Assembly: GCA_934101495.1 (NCBI GenBank)
Contig: CAKORG010000004.1
Coordinates: 1-62,364, forward strand
Length of the DNA: 62,364 nt
Source: an uncultured Bacilli bacterium
GTDB taxonomy: Bacteria; Bacillota_I; Bacilli_A; RF39; UBA660
Direction: 5' to 3'
The position numbers and the translations under genes are program-made. This document shows positions 42,942-51,500 of this stretch, one piece after another. Each line of letters starts with the position of its first letter. Within the stretch, counting starts at the first letter, position 1. Below the pieces are notes generated by a model that worked only from the letters and a program-made list of their open reading frames with translations, had not been told where the DNA came from and made no database searches.

Positions 42942-44056
42942 AAAAAATTACTATTTTAGCTTTACATTTAAATTATGGGGGAGTTGAAAAATATATTTCA
43001 TCATTATGCAAAATGCTTGAAGATACATATGATATTGAATTAATTGTTACTTATAAGTGTCTTCCAGCTTTTGATTTTAGTAATAAAATAAAGATAAGAT
43101 ATTTAATTGATGAAATGCCTAATAAAGAACAATTTAAAAATTATTTAAAAGATAAAAAAATATTTAAAACATTAAAAGAAGGTATTAAATCAGTAAAGAT
43201 TTTATTCTTAAAAAAATATTTAAATATAAAAAATATAAAAAAAATTAATAGTGATTTCATTATTACAACTAGAACTTTTCATAACGAATTGGTAGGTAAA
43301 TATGCCAAAAAAGGAATTATTAAGATAGCAACGGAACATAATTATCATAATAATGATATGTTATATGTTAAATCATTAAAAAATTCGTTGAAAAATTATG
43401 ATTATTTAATTACAGTATCAAAGGAATTAAGTGATTATTATAAAAATGAAATTTCTAATGTAAAGGTTGTTTATATACCTAATACTTTAGATAGCTTACC
43501 TGATAAAAAGAGTTCTTTAAAAGATAATAATATTATATCCGTTGGTAGGTTTTCAAAGGAAAAGGGTTTTGATGACTTAATTGATGTTTTTAAAAGTGTT
43601 AATGATGCTGTTCCTAATTCTAATCTTTATCTAATAGGTGATGGAGATCAAGCAGAAATTATTAGACAAAAAGTAAAAGATTATAAATTAAGTGATAAAG
43701 TGATAATGCCAGGTTTTTTATCACAGAATGAAATTGAAAAGTATTATTTAAAGTCGAAATTATATGTTATGACTTCACATACAGAAAGCTTTGGTTTGGT
43801 ACTTATAGAAGCTATGGCATATAAGATTCCATGCATTGCATTTGACTCTGCATCTGGTGCAAGAGAAATAATTAATGCAAGTAACGGCGTATTAATTGAA
43901 AATAGAGATAAAAATAAAATGGCAATACAAATTGTTAAATTATTAAATGATTCTAATACGTTAGCTACTTTATCTAATGGAACATTGAAAACAAGTAAGA
44001 AATATTTGCTTAAAAGTGTGAGAAAACTTTGGATAGAATTATTGGAGGAAAAATGA
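42938..44056 (+). CDS. Glycosyltransferase family 4 protein, 372 aa
   Basis: A GT-B enzyme with an N-terminal acceptor domain beginning LHLNYGGVEKYISSLCKML and a C-terminal GT4 donor domain: ISVGRFSKEKGFDDLIDVFK, LIGDGDQ, VIMPGFL and the EX7E motif region SHTESFGLVLIEAMAYKIPC. It adds a sugar to a lipid-linked repeat unit on the cytoplasmic side. It overlaps genes on both sides by four bases. The sugar specificity is unknown. Confidence 0.88.
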   Translation: MKKITILALHLNYGGVEKYISSLCKMLEDTYDIELIVTYKCLPAFDFSNKIKIRYLIDEMPNKEQFKNYLKDKKIFKTLKEGIKSVKILFLKKYLNIKNIKKINSDFIITTRTFHNELVGKYAKKGIIKIATEHNYHNNDMLYVKSLKNSLKNYDYLITVSKELSDYYKNEISNVKVVYIPNTLDSLPDKKSSLKDNNIISVGRFSKEKGFDDLIDVFKSVNDAVPNSNLYLIGDGDQAEIIRQKVKDYKLSDKVIMPGFLSQNEIEKYYLKSKLYVMTSHTESFGLVLIEAMAYKIPCIAFDSASGAREIINASNGVLIENRDKNKMAIQIVKLLNDSNTLATLSNGTLKTSKKYLLKSVRKLWIELLEEK

Positions 44057-45564
44057 AAGAATATTTGAAAAAAGTGTATAGTAAAAGTCAAAATGAATAT
44101 TTTGAATTATTAAGTAAATTTTTGAAGAATAACGAAAAGAAATTTATTATAACTGCCAATCCTGAAACTTTGACTATGGCAGAAACAGATAAAGAAATAA
44201 GTAAAATGTTACTTGATGAAAATAACAGTGTTGTACCAGATGGCATTGCCATTGTTAAAGCTTGTAAAATGCTTAATATTCCTGTTACTGAAAGAATAGC
44301 TGGTGTTGACATTGCTGAATACTTATTAAAAGAAACATCTATTTTAAAAAAGAAAGTTTATTTATTTGGTAGTAAACAAGAAGTAATAGATGGAATGAAG
44401 AAAGTTATTGAAGAAAAATATTCAGGTATAAAATTAGTTGGAGCTACTAATGGGTACATTGAAGATAAAGATAAGGAATTTGAAAATATAAAAAAAGCTA
44501 AACCTGATGTTGTTATGGTTGCTTTAGGAATTCCTCATCAAGAAAAACTAATTTATAAGCATTTATATGAATTTGATAAAGGAATATTCATTGGAGTAGG
44601 TGGGTCTTTTGATGTATTAAGTGGTACTAAAAAAAGAGCACCAAAGTTTTTTATTAAAACTAATACCGAATGGCTATACAGAATTATGTGCGAACCTAAA
44701 AGATTAAAAAGATTTTGGAATAATAATATAAAATTTATGTTTAAAATTAGAAAGGAAAAGAAGAAAAGTATGAAAGATAATAATTCTAATAAGAAAAACA
44801 AATTGAAAAAAATTTTTTCAATAGCTTTAGGTGTTTTTGTTTTAATAGCATTGATATCGGTGGGCTATATTTATTATAAAAACGAAAAACAAGTGGCAAT
44901 ATTAGGTTATCATGGTGTACTTCCCAAAAAAATAAATACATCTGATAGTAAATTGATTGTAAATCAAGAAGATTTTGAAAAACAATTAAAATATTTAAAG
45001 AAACATGGCTATAGAAGTATGACACTAGATGAATTTAATTGTTGGAAAAATAAAAAATGTAAAAAAGCACATAGATCTGTTTTAATAACATTTGATGATG
45101 GATATATGGATAATTATCTTTATGCTTTTGAACTATTAAAAAAATATGATATGAATGCTGTTGTGTTTTATGTTGGAAAAAATATTAATTCAAATGAAGG
45201 TTACTATATGAATAAAGAAACAATAGAAAAAACAAAAGTTGAATTTCCTAATATAGAAATTGCATCTCATTCTTTTGGACTTCATGAAAATTTTGGTAAA
45301 ACATACGAAGAAGTTAATAATGATATTATGAAAATGAAAGATGTTTTGGATTCTAAATATTATGCTTATCCTCATGGTTCATTTACTGATGAATATATTT
45401 CTGCCTTGAAAGATAATGGTTATTTGTTAGCATTTACCTTTGGTCCTGGTAAAAACCATAGAAAAGCTGATATAAAAGATGATAATTATAAAATTCCAAG
45501 ATTAAATATCTCAAAAGATATGCCTATGTATAAATTTATTTTAAGGTTAATATTACCTATGTAA
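44053..45564 (+). CDS. Fusion of WecG/TagA glycosyltransferase and extracellular polysaccharide deacetylase, 503 aa
   Basis: ATG 44053 has GGAGG upstream. Residues 1-235 are a TagA/CpsF/WecG (GT26) domain: ITANPETLTMAETD, VVPDGIAIVKACK, VYLFGSKQEVIDGM, MVALGIPHQEKLI and FIGVGGSFDVLSG. Such enzymes add ManNAc to undecaprenyl-PP-GlcNAc. Residues about 252-272 are one transmembrane helix preceded by a Lys-rich stretch. Residues 280-503 are a NodB-type polysaccharide deacetylase: VAILGYHGVL, VLITFDDGYMDN (catalytic Asp pair) and ASHSFGLHENF (metal His). The reading frame is continuous. The topology puts the transferase inside and the deacetylase outside. An internal ATG at 44770 after an A/G-rich stretch could also yield a separate deacetylase. 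Confidence 0.85.
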   Translation: MKEYLKKVYSKSQNEYFELLSKFLKNNEKKFIITANPETLTMAETDKEISKMLLDENNSVVPDGIAIVKACKMLNIPVTERIAGVDIAEYLLKETSILKKKVYLFGSKQEVIDGMKKVIEEKYSGIKLVGATNGYIEDKDKEFENIKKAKPDVVMVALGIPHQEKLIYKHLYEFDKGIFIGVGGSFDVLSGTKKRAPKFFIKTNTEWLYRIMCEPKRLKRFWNNNIKFMFKIRKEKKKSMKDNNSNKKNKLKKIFSIALGVFVLIALISVGYIYYKNEKQVAILGYHGVLPKKINTSDSKLIVNQEDFEKQLKYLKKHGYRSMTLDEFNCWKNKKCKKAHRSVLITFDDGYMDNYLYAFELLKKYDMNAVVFYVGKNINSNEGYYMNKETIEKTKVEFPNIEIASHSFGLHENFGKTYEEVNNDIMKMKDVLDSKYYAYPHGSFTDEYISALKDNGYLLAFTFGPGKNHRKADIKDDNYKIPRLNISKDMPMYKFILRLILPM

Positions 45565-45626
45565 TTATAATCCATATAGATTTTTGTATGCGTTTTATGT
45601 ATTTGAGAACTAATAAGGAGGTACAA

Positions 45627-47552
45627 ATGAATAAAATAAAAGGTTTATTTAATAAATATCGTGAAATAATAATGTATATACTTATAGGAGGGTTAACAAC
45701 ACTTGTTAGTTTGATAAGTTATTATTTATTAACATTTACTATATTAGATGCAAATAATCCATTACAACTTCAAATAGCAAATATTATTTCATGGGTTTTG
45801 TGTGTTAGTTTTGCTTTTATAACTAATAGAAAATATGTATTTAGAAGTAAAAATGCTAATATTAAAAATGAATGTGTTAGTTTTTTCTTAGCAAGAGTTT
45901 CTACTTTGGTTATAGATATGGTATCAATGGCTGTGATGGTATCAGCACTTAATATAAATGATTCTATTGCAAAAATTATAGTTCAATTTATAATTTTGAT
46001 TTTGAATTATATATTGAGTAAATTCTTCGTATTTCAAAATAATAATTTGATAGCGAGTAAATTAAATGAAAATAAATTTGTTATTTTAATGATTATGATG
46101 TTTATTTTGCTATGTTATTTATTTCCATATTCAGGTGATGATTGGGCATGGGGCACACAAATTGGAATTGATAGACTTAGTACATGGTTTGATAATTATA
46201 ATGGTAGATATGCTGGAAACTTGTTGATTTTAGTTCTAACTAGATCAAAATTGTTAAGAGTTATTGTTGAATCTTTAACATTTGTATTGATTGTTAAATA
46301 TATTTATAAAGTAAACAATACTAAAAACAAATCATATGTTCTAATTAGTGTATTGCTATTGTTGCTTATGCCCGTAACTATTTTAAGAGAATCTGTTACG
46401 TGGGCTTCTGGTTTTGCAAACTATGTTTTACCTATATTATTAATATTATTTATAATATATAAAAATATTGAGTTATTAGATAATAAACAGTCTTTTAATG
46501 ACAAAAATCCTTTAAAACTTGTATGGTATTTTATTATAAGTTTTGTTGGTTCTTTGTTTATAGAAAATATTACACTTTATAATTTGTTTTTAATAATTGT
46601 TATATTGATATATGAAAAAATCATATTTAAGAAGTTTAGTGTAGCTAATCTAGTTTATTTTATTGGTTCATTATCTGGAACTATTATGATGTTTAGTAAT
46701 AGTGTATATTTAAATATATTTAATCATAATGATGGATATAGAACAATTGCTACTGATAATATTATTATAAGTTCAGTGAAAAAATTTGTAACTGAATTAA
46801 CAGATTATATTTTTACTAATAATGTTGTTGTTGGTATAATATTATGCTTATGTAGTATTTCTATAATAATTAAATATAAAAGAAAGAATAGAAAAATTAA
46901 TATAAAGAAAAGTATATTATTAGATTTGAGCTTACTGTTTACTGCTTTATATTTATTTAATATTATTTATATAAATTTACCTTTAAATGAACACTTTTTA
47001 GGAGCGTCAATGAAATCATATTTTAATTGTGGTATTTCATTGTTAATGGTTTTATCACTAATTATAGCAAGTATAAATTGTATTGATAATAAATTTAAAT
47101 CTTGTAAGATATTATTTTATATACTTTCGATAGTAATAGTTAATCTACCATTACTTATAATCACACCAGTAGGTCCAAGACTATTTTTAACTACTTATAT
47201 TTTTTATATTTTAATTATTATTGAAATATTAGATTATCTTTTAGGTGACAAAATATCTTGCATAGATTATTTGTTAAAGATAATGATTGTTATAGCTTTT
47301 TCTTATTTAATTGCAATATACTATTCAATTCACAAAATAGATGTTATTCAAACTAATTATATTGGGAAAATGAAAGATATATCTATGAATATTGAGTTGC
47401 CTTTGATACCTCATGAAAACTATGTTCATTGTATAAATAAGACAGATGATACTTTTGGCTATAGGTATAAACTATTTCATGGTATTGATGAAAATGTAAT
47501 AATTGATTTTATAAGTTATACAGAATGGATAGAAAAAGTAAAAAATAATTAA
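45627..47552 (+). CDS. GtrA-like flippase fused to DUF6056-type membrane protein, 641 aa
   Basis: AAGGAGG sets ATG 45627. Residues 1-135 form a four-helix GtrA domain (MYILIGGLTTLVSLISYYLL, TNRKYVF, ILNYILSKFFVF), thought to flip undecaprenyl-phosphate sugars. Residues 145-641 have about 12 helices with the external SGDDWAWG-type segment and YNGRYAGN of DUF6056 proteins, which look like GT-C glycosyltransferases. The following gene is a GtrB-like transferase, giving sugar loading, flipping and extracellular transfer in two genes. The DUF6056 assignment is from memory of these motifs. Confidence 0.75.
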   Translation: MNKIKGLFNKYREIIMYILIGGLTTLVSLISYYLLTFTILDANNPLQLQIANIISWVLCVSFAFITNRKYVFRSKNANIKNECVSFFLARVSTLVIDMVSMAVMVSALNINDSIAKIIVQFIILILNYILSKFFVFQNNNLIASKLNENKFVILMIMMFILLCYLFPYSGDDWAWGTQIGIDRLSTWFDNYNGRYAGNLLILVLTRSKLLRVIVESLTFVLIVKYIYKVNNTKNKSYVLISVLLLLLMPVTILRESVTWASGFANYVLPILLILFIIYKNIELLDNKQSFNDKNPLKLVWYFIISFVGSLFIENITLYNLFLIIVILIYEKIIFKKFSVANLVYFIGSLSGTIMMFSNSVYLNIFNHNDGYRTIATDNIIISSVKKFVTELTDYIFTNNVVVGIILCLCSISIIIKYKRKNRKINIKKSILLDLSLLFTALYLFNIIYINLPLNEHFLGASMKSYFNCGISLLMVLSLIIASINCIDNKFKSCKILFYILSIVIVNLPLLIITPVGPRLFLTTYIFYILIIIEILDYLLGDKISCIDYLLKIMIVIAFSYLIAIYYSIHKIDVIQTNYIGKMKDISMNIELPLIPHENYVHCINKTDDTFGYRYKLFHGIDENVIIDFISYTEWIEKVKNN

Positions 47553-47634
47553 TGTTTTAATTTGTTGATGACAGATTATATTGTTTTATATATTAATTTG
47601 TTGTATAATTTTTGTAAAGAAAGTGGAGGATTAT

Positions 47635-48600
47635 ATGAAATTGTCATTAGTAATACCATGTTACAATGAAGAAAGGAATATTGAGCCATTTATTAAAAGT
47701 TGTATTGAAACGTTTGGAAAAAATAAAAAAATCGAATACATTTTTATTAATGATGGTAGCAAAGATAATACTTTTTTAGAAATAAAAAATATAATCGAAA
47801 AATATGATTCGTTAAATATTATAGGTATTAATTTTTCAAGAAATTTTGGTAAAGAAGCTGCTATGTTAGCTGGTCTAAAGAAATCAAGTGGTGAATATAC
47901 CGCTTTAATTGATGCTGATTTGCAACAACATCCTAAATATGTAAAGCAAATGCTAGAATATATTGAAGAACATAGTGAATATGATTGTATTACCTGTTAT
48001 CAAGAAAAAAGAAAAGAAGGTAAATTTATTATTTGGTTGAAGGAAAGATTTTATAGTTTGATAAATAAAATTAGTGATGTTCCGTTTTATAAAAATGCTT
48101 CAGATTTCAGGCTATTTAATCGAAAAGTTTTAAATTCTATATTAGAAATTACTGAATACTATCGTTTTTCCAAAGGAATATTTTCTTATATAGGTTTTAA
48201 CACATACTATATGCCTTATGAAGTAAATGAGAGAAAGTATGGAAAAAGTTCTTGGTCTTTGTTTGGCTTGTTTAAATATGCACTAAATGGAATTGTAGGT
48301 TTTTCTATTGCACCATTAAAGCTAGCAACTATACTTGGTTTATTTACAATGATATTGTCAGTTATATATTTAATTATTGTAATTATTAAAAAAATATTTA
48401 TTGGAATAGCAATAAGTGGATACCCAACAATAATATGCCTAATTTTGATATTTGGTGGTCTTCAAATGTTCTTATTAGGTATAATTGGTGAATATTTAGG
48501 AAGAACATATGTAGAACTTAAGAGAAGACCAATTTATATAGTTAGAGATGTGGTAACAAATGTAAATAAAAGTGAAAAAGATTGGAATAATAAAATATGA
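47635..48600 (+). CDS. GtrB-like undecaprenyl-phosphate glycosyltransferase (GT2), 321 aa
   Basis: GTGGAGG fixes ATG 47635. It has a GT2 catalytic domain: SLVIPCYNEERNIEPFI, FINDGSKDNT, FSRNFGKEAAMLAGL, ALIDADLQQHPKYV and NERKYGKSSWS. Two C-terminal membrane helices follow, as in GtrB/CsbB. It makes an undecaprenyl-phosphate sugar for the adjacent GtrA-fusion protein. It overlaps the epimerase gene by four bases. Confidence 0.9.
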   Translation: MKLSLVIPCYNEERNIEPFIKSCIETFGKNKKIEYIFINDGSKDNTFLEIKNIIEKYDSLNIIGINFSRNFGKEAAMLAGLKKSSGEYTALIDADLQQHPKYVKQMLEYIEEHSEYDCITCYQEKRKEGKFIIWLKERFYSLINKISDVPFYKNASDFRLFNRKVLNSILEITEYYRFSKGIFSYIGFNTYYMPYEVNERKYGKSSWSLFGLFKYALNGIVGFSIAPLKLATILGLFTMILSVIYLIIVIIKKIFIGIAISGYPTIICLILIFGGLQMFLLGIIGEYLGRTYVELKRRPIYIVRDVVTNVNKSEKDWNNKI

Positions 48601-49703
48601 TTAAAGTAATGAGTATATTTGGAACTAGACCAGAAGCTATAAAAATGGCATCTCTAGTAAAAGAATTAGAAAAAAGGAAAGAAATAGAAAGTATTGTTTG
48701 TGTAACTGCTCAACATAGAGAAATGCTTGATCAAGTGCTTAATACTTTTGATATTAAACCAGATTATGATTTAAATATTATGAAGCAAGGACAAAGTCTT
48801 GCAGATGTTACAACTAGAGCATTAGTTGGACTTGAAGAGATAATAAAAAAAGTTAAACCTGATATAGTTTTAGTTCATGGTGATACTACCACAACATTTG
48901 CAGGTGCTCTAGCAGCTTTTTATAATCAAGTTTCTATTGGGCATGTTGAAGCAGGACTTAGAACTTATGACAAATATTCACCATATCCAGAAGAAATGAA
49001 TAGACAAATGGTTGATAGGTTAAGTGATATGTATTTTGCTCCGACACAAATAAGTAAAGATAATTTACTTAAAGAAAATATTGATGAAAGTAAAATTTAT
49101 ATAACTGGAAATACTGCAATTGATGCAATGAGTACAACTGTTGATGAAAATTATACCCATCCAGAACTTGATTGGATAAAAGCTGGTGAAAGAATGATTT
49201 TACTTACTGCTCACAGAAGAGAAAACTTAGGCGAACCAATGCGTCATATATTTAGAGCTATTAAAAGAATAGTTGATGAATTTAATGATGTAAAAGTAAT
49301 TTACCCAATTCATATGAATCCAAAGGTAAGAGAAGTAGCAAATGAAGTATTTGGTGATGCAGATAGAGTTAAATTAATTGAACCACTTGAAGTATTTGAT
49401 TTTCATAATTTTCAAAATAAATCATATATCATTTTAACTGATAGTGGAGGAATACAAGAAGAAGCCCCAAGTTTAGGAAAACCAGTTTTAGTTTTAAGAG
49501 ATACAACAGAAAGACCTGAAGGCATAAAAGCTGGAACTTTAAAACTTGTTGGGACAGATGAAGATGTAATTTATGAAGAAACTAAAAAATTACTTCTTGA
49601 TAAAAACGAGTATGAAAAAATGAGTAAAGCCTCTAATCCTTATGGGGATGGTCATGCAAGTGAGAGAATAGTAGATGCAATAATAAAATATTTTGAAAAT
49701 TAA
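48597..49703 (+). CDS. mnaA: UDP-N-acetylglucosamine 2-epimerase (non-hydrolysing)
   Basis: A 368-aa protein: SIFGTRPEAIKMASLVKEL, TAQHREMLDQVL, HGDTTTTFAGALAAFY, GHVEAGLRTYDKYSPYPEE, TAHRRENLGEP and TDSGGIQEEAPSLGKPVLVL. It makes UDP-ManNAc, the donor for the TagA domain encoded nearby. Its last 96 coding bases are duplicated 4.5 kb downstream at 54075-54170. Confidence 0.95.
   Translation: MIKVMSIFGTRPEAIKMASLVKELEKRKEIESIVCVTAQHREMLDQVLNTFDIKPDYDLNIMKQGQSLADVTTRALVGLEEIIKKVKPDIVLVHGDTTTTFAGALAAFYNQVSIGHVEAGLRTYDKYSPYPEEMNRQMVDRLSDMYFAPTQISKDNLLKENIDESKIYITGNTAIDAMSTTVDENYTHPELDWIKAGERMILLTAHRRENLGEPMRHIFRAIKRIVDEFNDVKVIYPIHMNPKVREVANEVFGDADRVKLIEPLEVFDFHNFQNKSYIILTDSGGIQEEAPSLGKPVLVLRDTTERPEGIKAGTLKLVGTDEDVIYEETKKLLLDKNEYEKMSKASNPYGDGHASERIVDAIIKYFEN
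49599..49694 (+). repeat. Direct repeat, copy 1 (3' end of mnaA)
   Basis: 96 bases matching 54075-54170 with three mismatches. It brackets the dlt-like cassette with copy 2. Confidence 0.95.
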
Positions 49704-49726
49704 ACAATAATTCGAAGTAGTATGTA

Positions 49727-49755
49727 TTGCTAAAAAAATTTTTTTATTGTATACT
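49727..49755 (+). promoter_or_regulatory. Promoter of dlt-like cassette
   Basis: TTGCTA (49727-49732), a 17-base spacer and TATACT (49750-49755). It lies inside the segment bracketed by the repeats, so the cassette carries its own promoter. Confidence 0.65.
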
Positions 49756-49784
49756 TATGCTTAGGTAAAGGAGTGAGAATTTAT

Positions 49785-51251
49785 ATGAATTCAATATGGG
49801 AAATATTTTTAAATGCAGTTGAAAATCAATCTGATAAAATAGCTGTTGCAGATCAAAATACAAAATATACATATAAAGAATTATTTGCAAAAGTAAAATT
49901 AATGACTGGTAAATTAATTAAATATCAAACTAAAAATCCTATTGTTATTTTTGCGGGAAGAAGTGTGGATACTCTTGTCCAAATTTTATCTGTTATAGGA
50001 AGTGGTAATTATTATATTCCATTAGACGCAAGTCTGCCCAAGGAAAAACTTAAAGCAATTTTTGCCGACGCTGATCCTATTGCAGTGTTAGGAAGTGAAG
50101 AAGATGAAAAATTAATAAATGAGCTTGATATTAAGGTAGATTTTTATACATGTGCACAATCTGAAAATATTGATTTTGAATTTTCTCCATTAAGTGGAAA
50201 TGATCCGTTGTATATGGTTTATACATCTGGCTCAACTGGAAAGCCAAAAGGAGTTTTAAAAAGTCATGGTGGAATGATTAGTTTTATAAAAGCTTTTAGT
50301 AGCCTTTATCCATTTACTGATGATACTATTATCGGTAATCAAGCACCATTATTTTATGACGCTGCTGCAAAAGACCTATACTTATCGTTATATAATGCTG
50401 CAACGTTAGAATTAATACCTACTGAAAAATTTATATTACCTGTAGGTTTAATTAATTATTTAAATGAGAGAAAAATAAATTGGATTTGTTGGGTACCATC
50501 AATACTTTGTTTAATTTCAAAACTTAACACTTTTTTGGAAGTAAAACCAATTTATTTAAAAAATGTTTTTTTTGTAGGTGAAGTATTTCCAATAAAACAT
50601 TTAAAAAAATGGCTTGAATATCTACCAGAAGTTAAATTTGTAAATCTTTATGGTTCATCTGAAATTGCTGGGGTTTGCTTATATTATGAAGTTACTGGTA
50701 ATTTAGATAATATAAATGTTTTACCAATGGGAAAAGCTATGCCAAATTGTGAAATTACTTTAAGAAATAATGAAAAAATAATTAAAGGTTCTAATATTAT
50801 TGGTGAAATATTTATTAGTAGTCCTGCACTAGCTCTTGGTTATTATCACGATGAAGAAAGAACATCAAAAGTTTTCTTTGAAGAAAATGGTAAAAGAATT
50901 TTTGAATCTGGTGACTTAGCACGTTATGATGAAGATGGAAATTTGTGTTTTGTTTCTCGAAAAGATTTTCAAATTAAACATATGGGAAGAAGAATAGAAC
51001 TTGGAGAAATTGAAGCAGAGTGTGATAAATTATCAGAAATAAACAGATGCTGTTGTTTATATGATGAAAAAAGAGAAATGATTACACTATTTTGTGAAAT
51101 AAATGGTGATTTAACTTCTCAAGAAATAAGAAGTCTACTTAAAAATAGATTAGCAGACTATATGATTCCTAGTAAAGTTAAAATATATGAAAAATTACCA
51201 TTAAATGCCAATGGTAAAATAAATCGCCAGGAATTAAAGAAAAGTTTATAA
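49785..51251 (+). CDS. dltA: DltA-like amino acid adenylating ligase, 488 aa
   Basis: AAAGGAGTGAG fixes ATG 49785. An ANL-family adenylation protein: MVYTSGSTGKPKGVLKSHGG (P-loop), ESGDLARYDEDG, DFQIKHMGRRIELGEIEAE and PLNANGKINR (C-terminal Lys). With the carrier protein, MBOAT and DltD-like genes that follow, it should load an amino acid onto the carrier. Motif A5 reads YGSSE instead of the usual YGPTE. The segment equivalent to FCGEV of Bacillus DltA reads FVGEV, so the Cys linked to D-Ala selectivity is Val. The substrate may therefore not be D-alanine. Confidence 0.8.
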   Translation: MNSIWEIFLNAVENQSDKIAVADQNTKYTYKELFAKVKLMTGKLIKYQTKNPIVIFAGRSVDTLVQILSVIGSGNYYIPLDASLPKEKLKAIFADADPIAVLGSEEDEKLINELDIKVDFYTCAQSENIDFEFSPLSGNDPLYMVYTSGSTGKPKGVLKSHGGMISFIKAFSSLYPFTDDTIIGNQAPLFYDAAAKDLYLSLYNAATLELIPTEKFILPVGLINYLNERKINWICWVPSILCLISKLNTFLEVKPIYLKNVFFVGEVFPIKHLKKWLEYLPEVKFVNLYGSSEIAGVCLYYEVTGNLDNINVLPMGKAMPNCEITLRNNEKIIKGSNIIGEIFISSPALALGYYHDEERTSKVFFEENGKRIFESGDLARYDEDGNLCFVSRKDFQIKHMGRRIELGEIEAECDKLSEINRCCCLYDEKREMITLFCEINGDLTSQEIRSLLKNRLADYMIPSKVKIYEKLPLNANGKINRQELKKSL

Positions 51252-51266
51252 GAAAGGAAATGAATT

Positions 51267-51497
51267 ATGGAAAAACTTATCGAAATTTTAATAGAAATTA
51301 ACCCAGACATAGATTATCAAAAGGAAACAAAGTTAATAGATGGCAAACTTTTAGACTCATTTAGTATTGTCAATTTAGTAGCAGAAATATCTGATGCATT
51401 TGATATACAAATTAGTCCTAAGTATTTAATACCTGAAAATTTTAATAGTGCAGAGGCTATGTGGAATATGATTCAAAAAATTCAAAATGAGGAATAA
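51267..51497 (+). CDS. dltC: DltC-like acyl carrier protein, 76 aa
   Basis: A small acidic helical carrier protein. The phosphopantetheine Ser is in GKLLDSFSIVNLV, matching the DSF(x)(L/V)V pattern of D-alanyl carriers. It lies between the ligase and the MBOAT gene (GAAAGGAAA Shine-Dalgarno). Its acyl group would be loaded by the upstream ligase and passed to the membrane acyltransferase. Confidence 0.88.
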   Translation: MEKLIEILIEINPDIDYQKETKLIDGKLLDSFSIVNLVAEISDAFDIQISPKYLIPENFNSAEAMWNMIQKIQNEE

Positions 51498-51500
51498 TAT

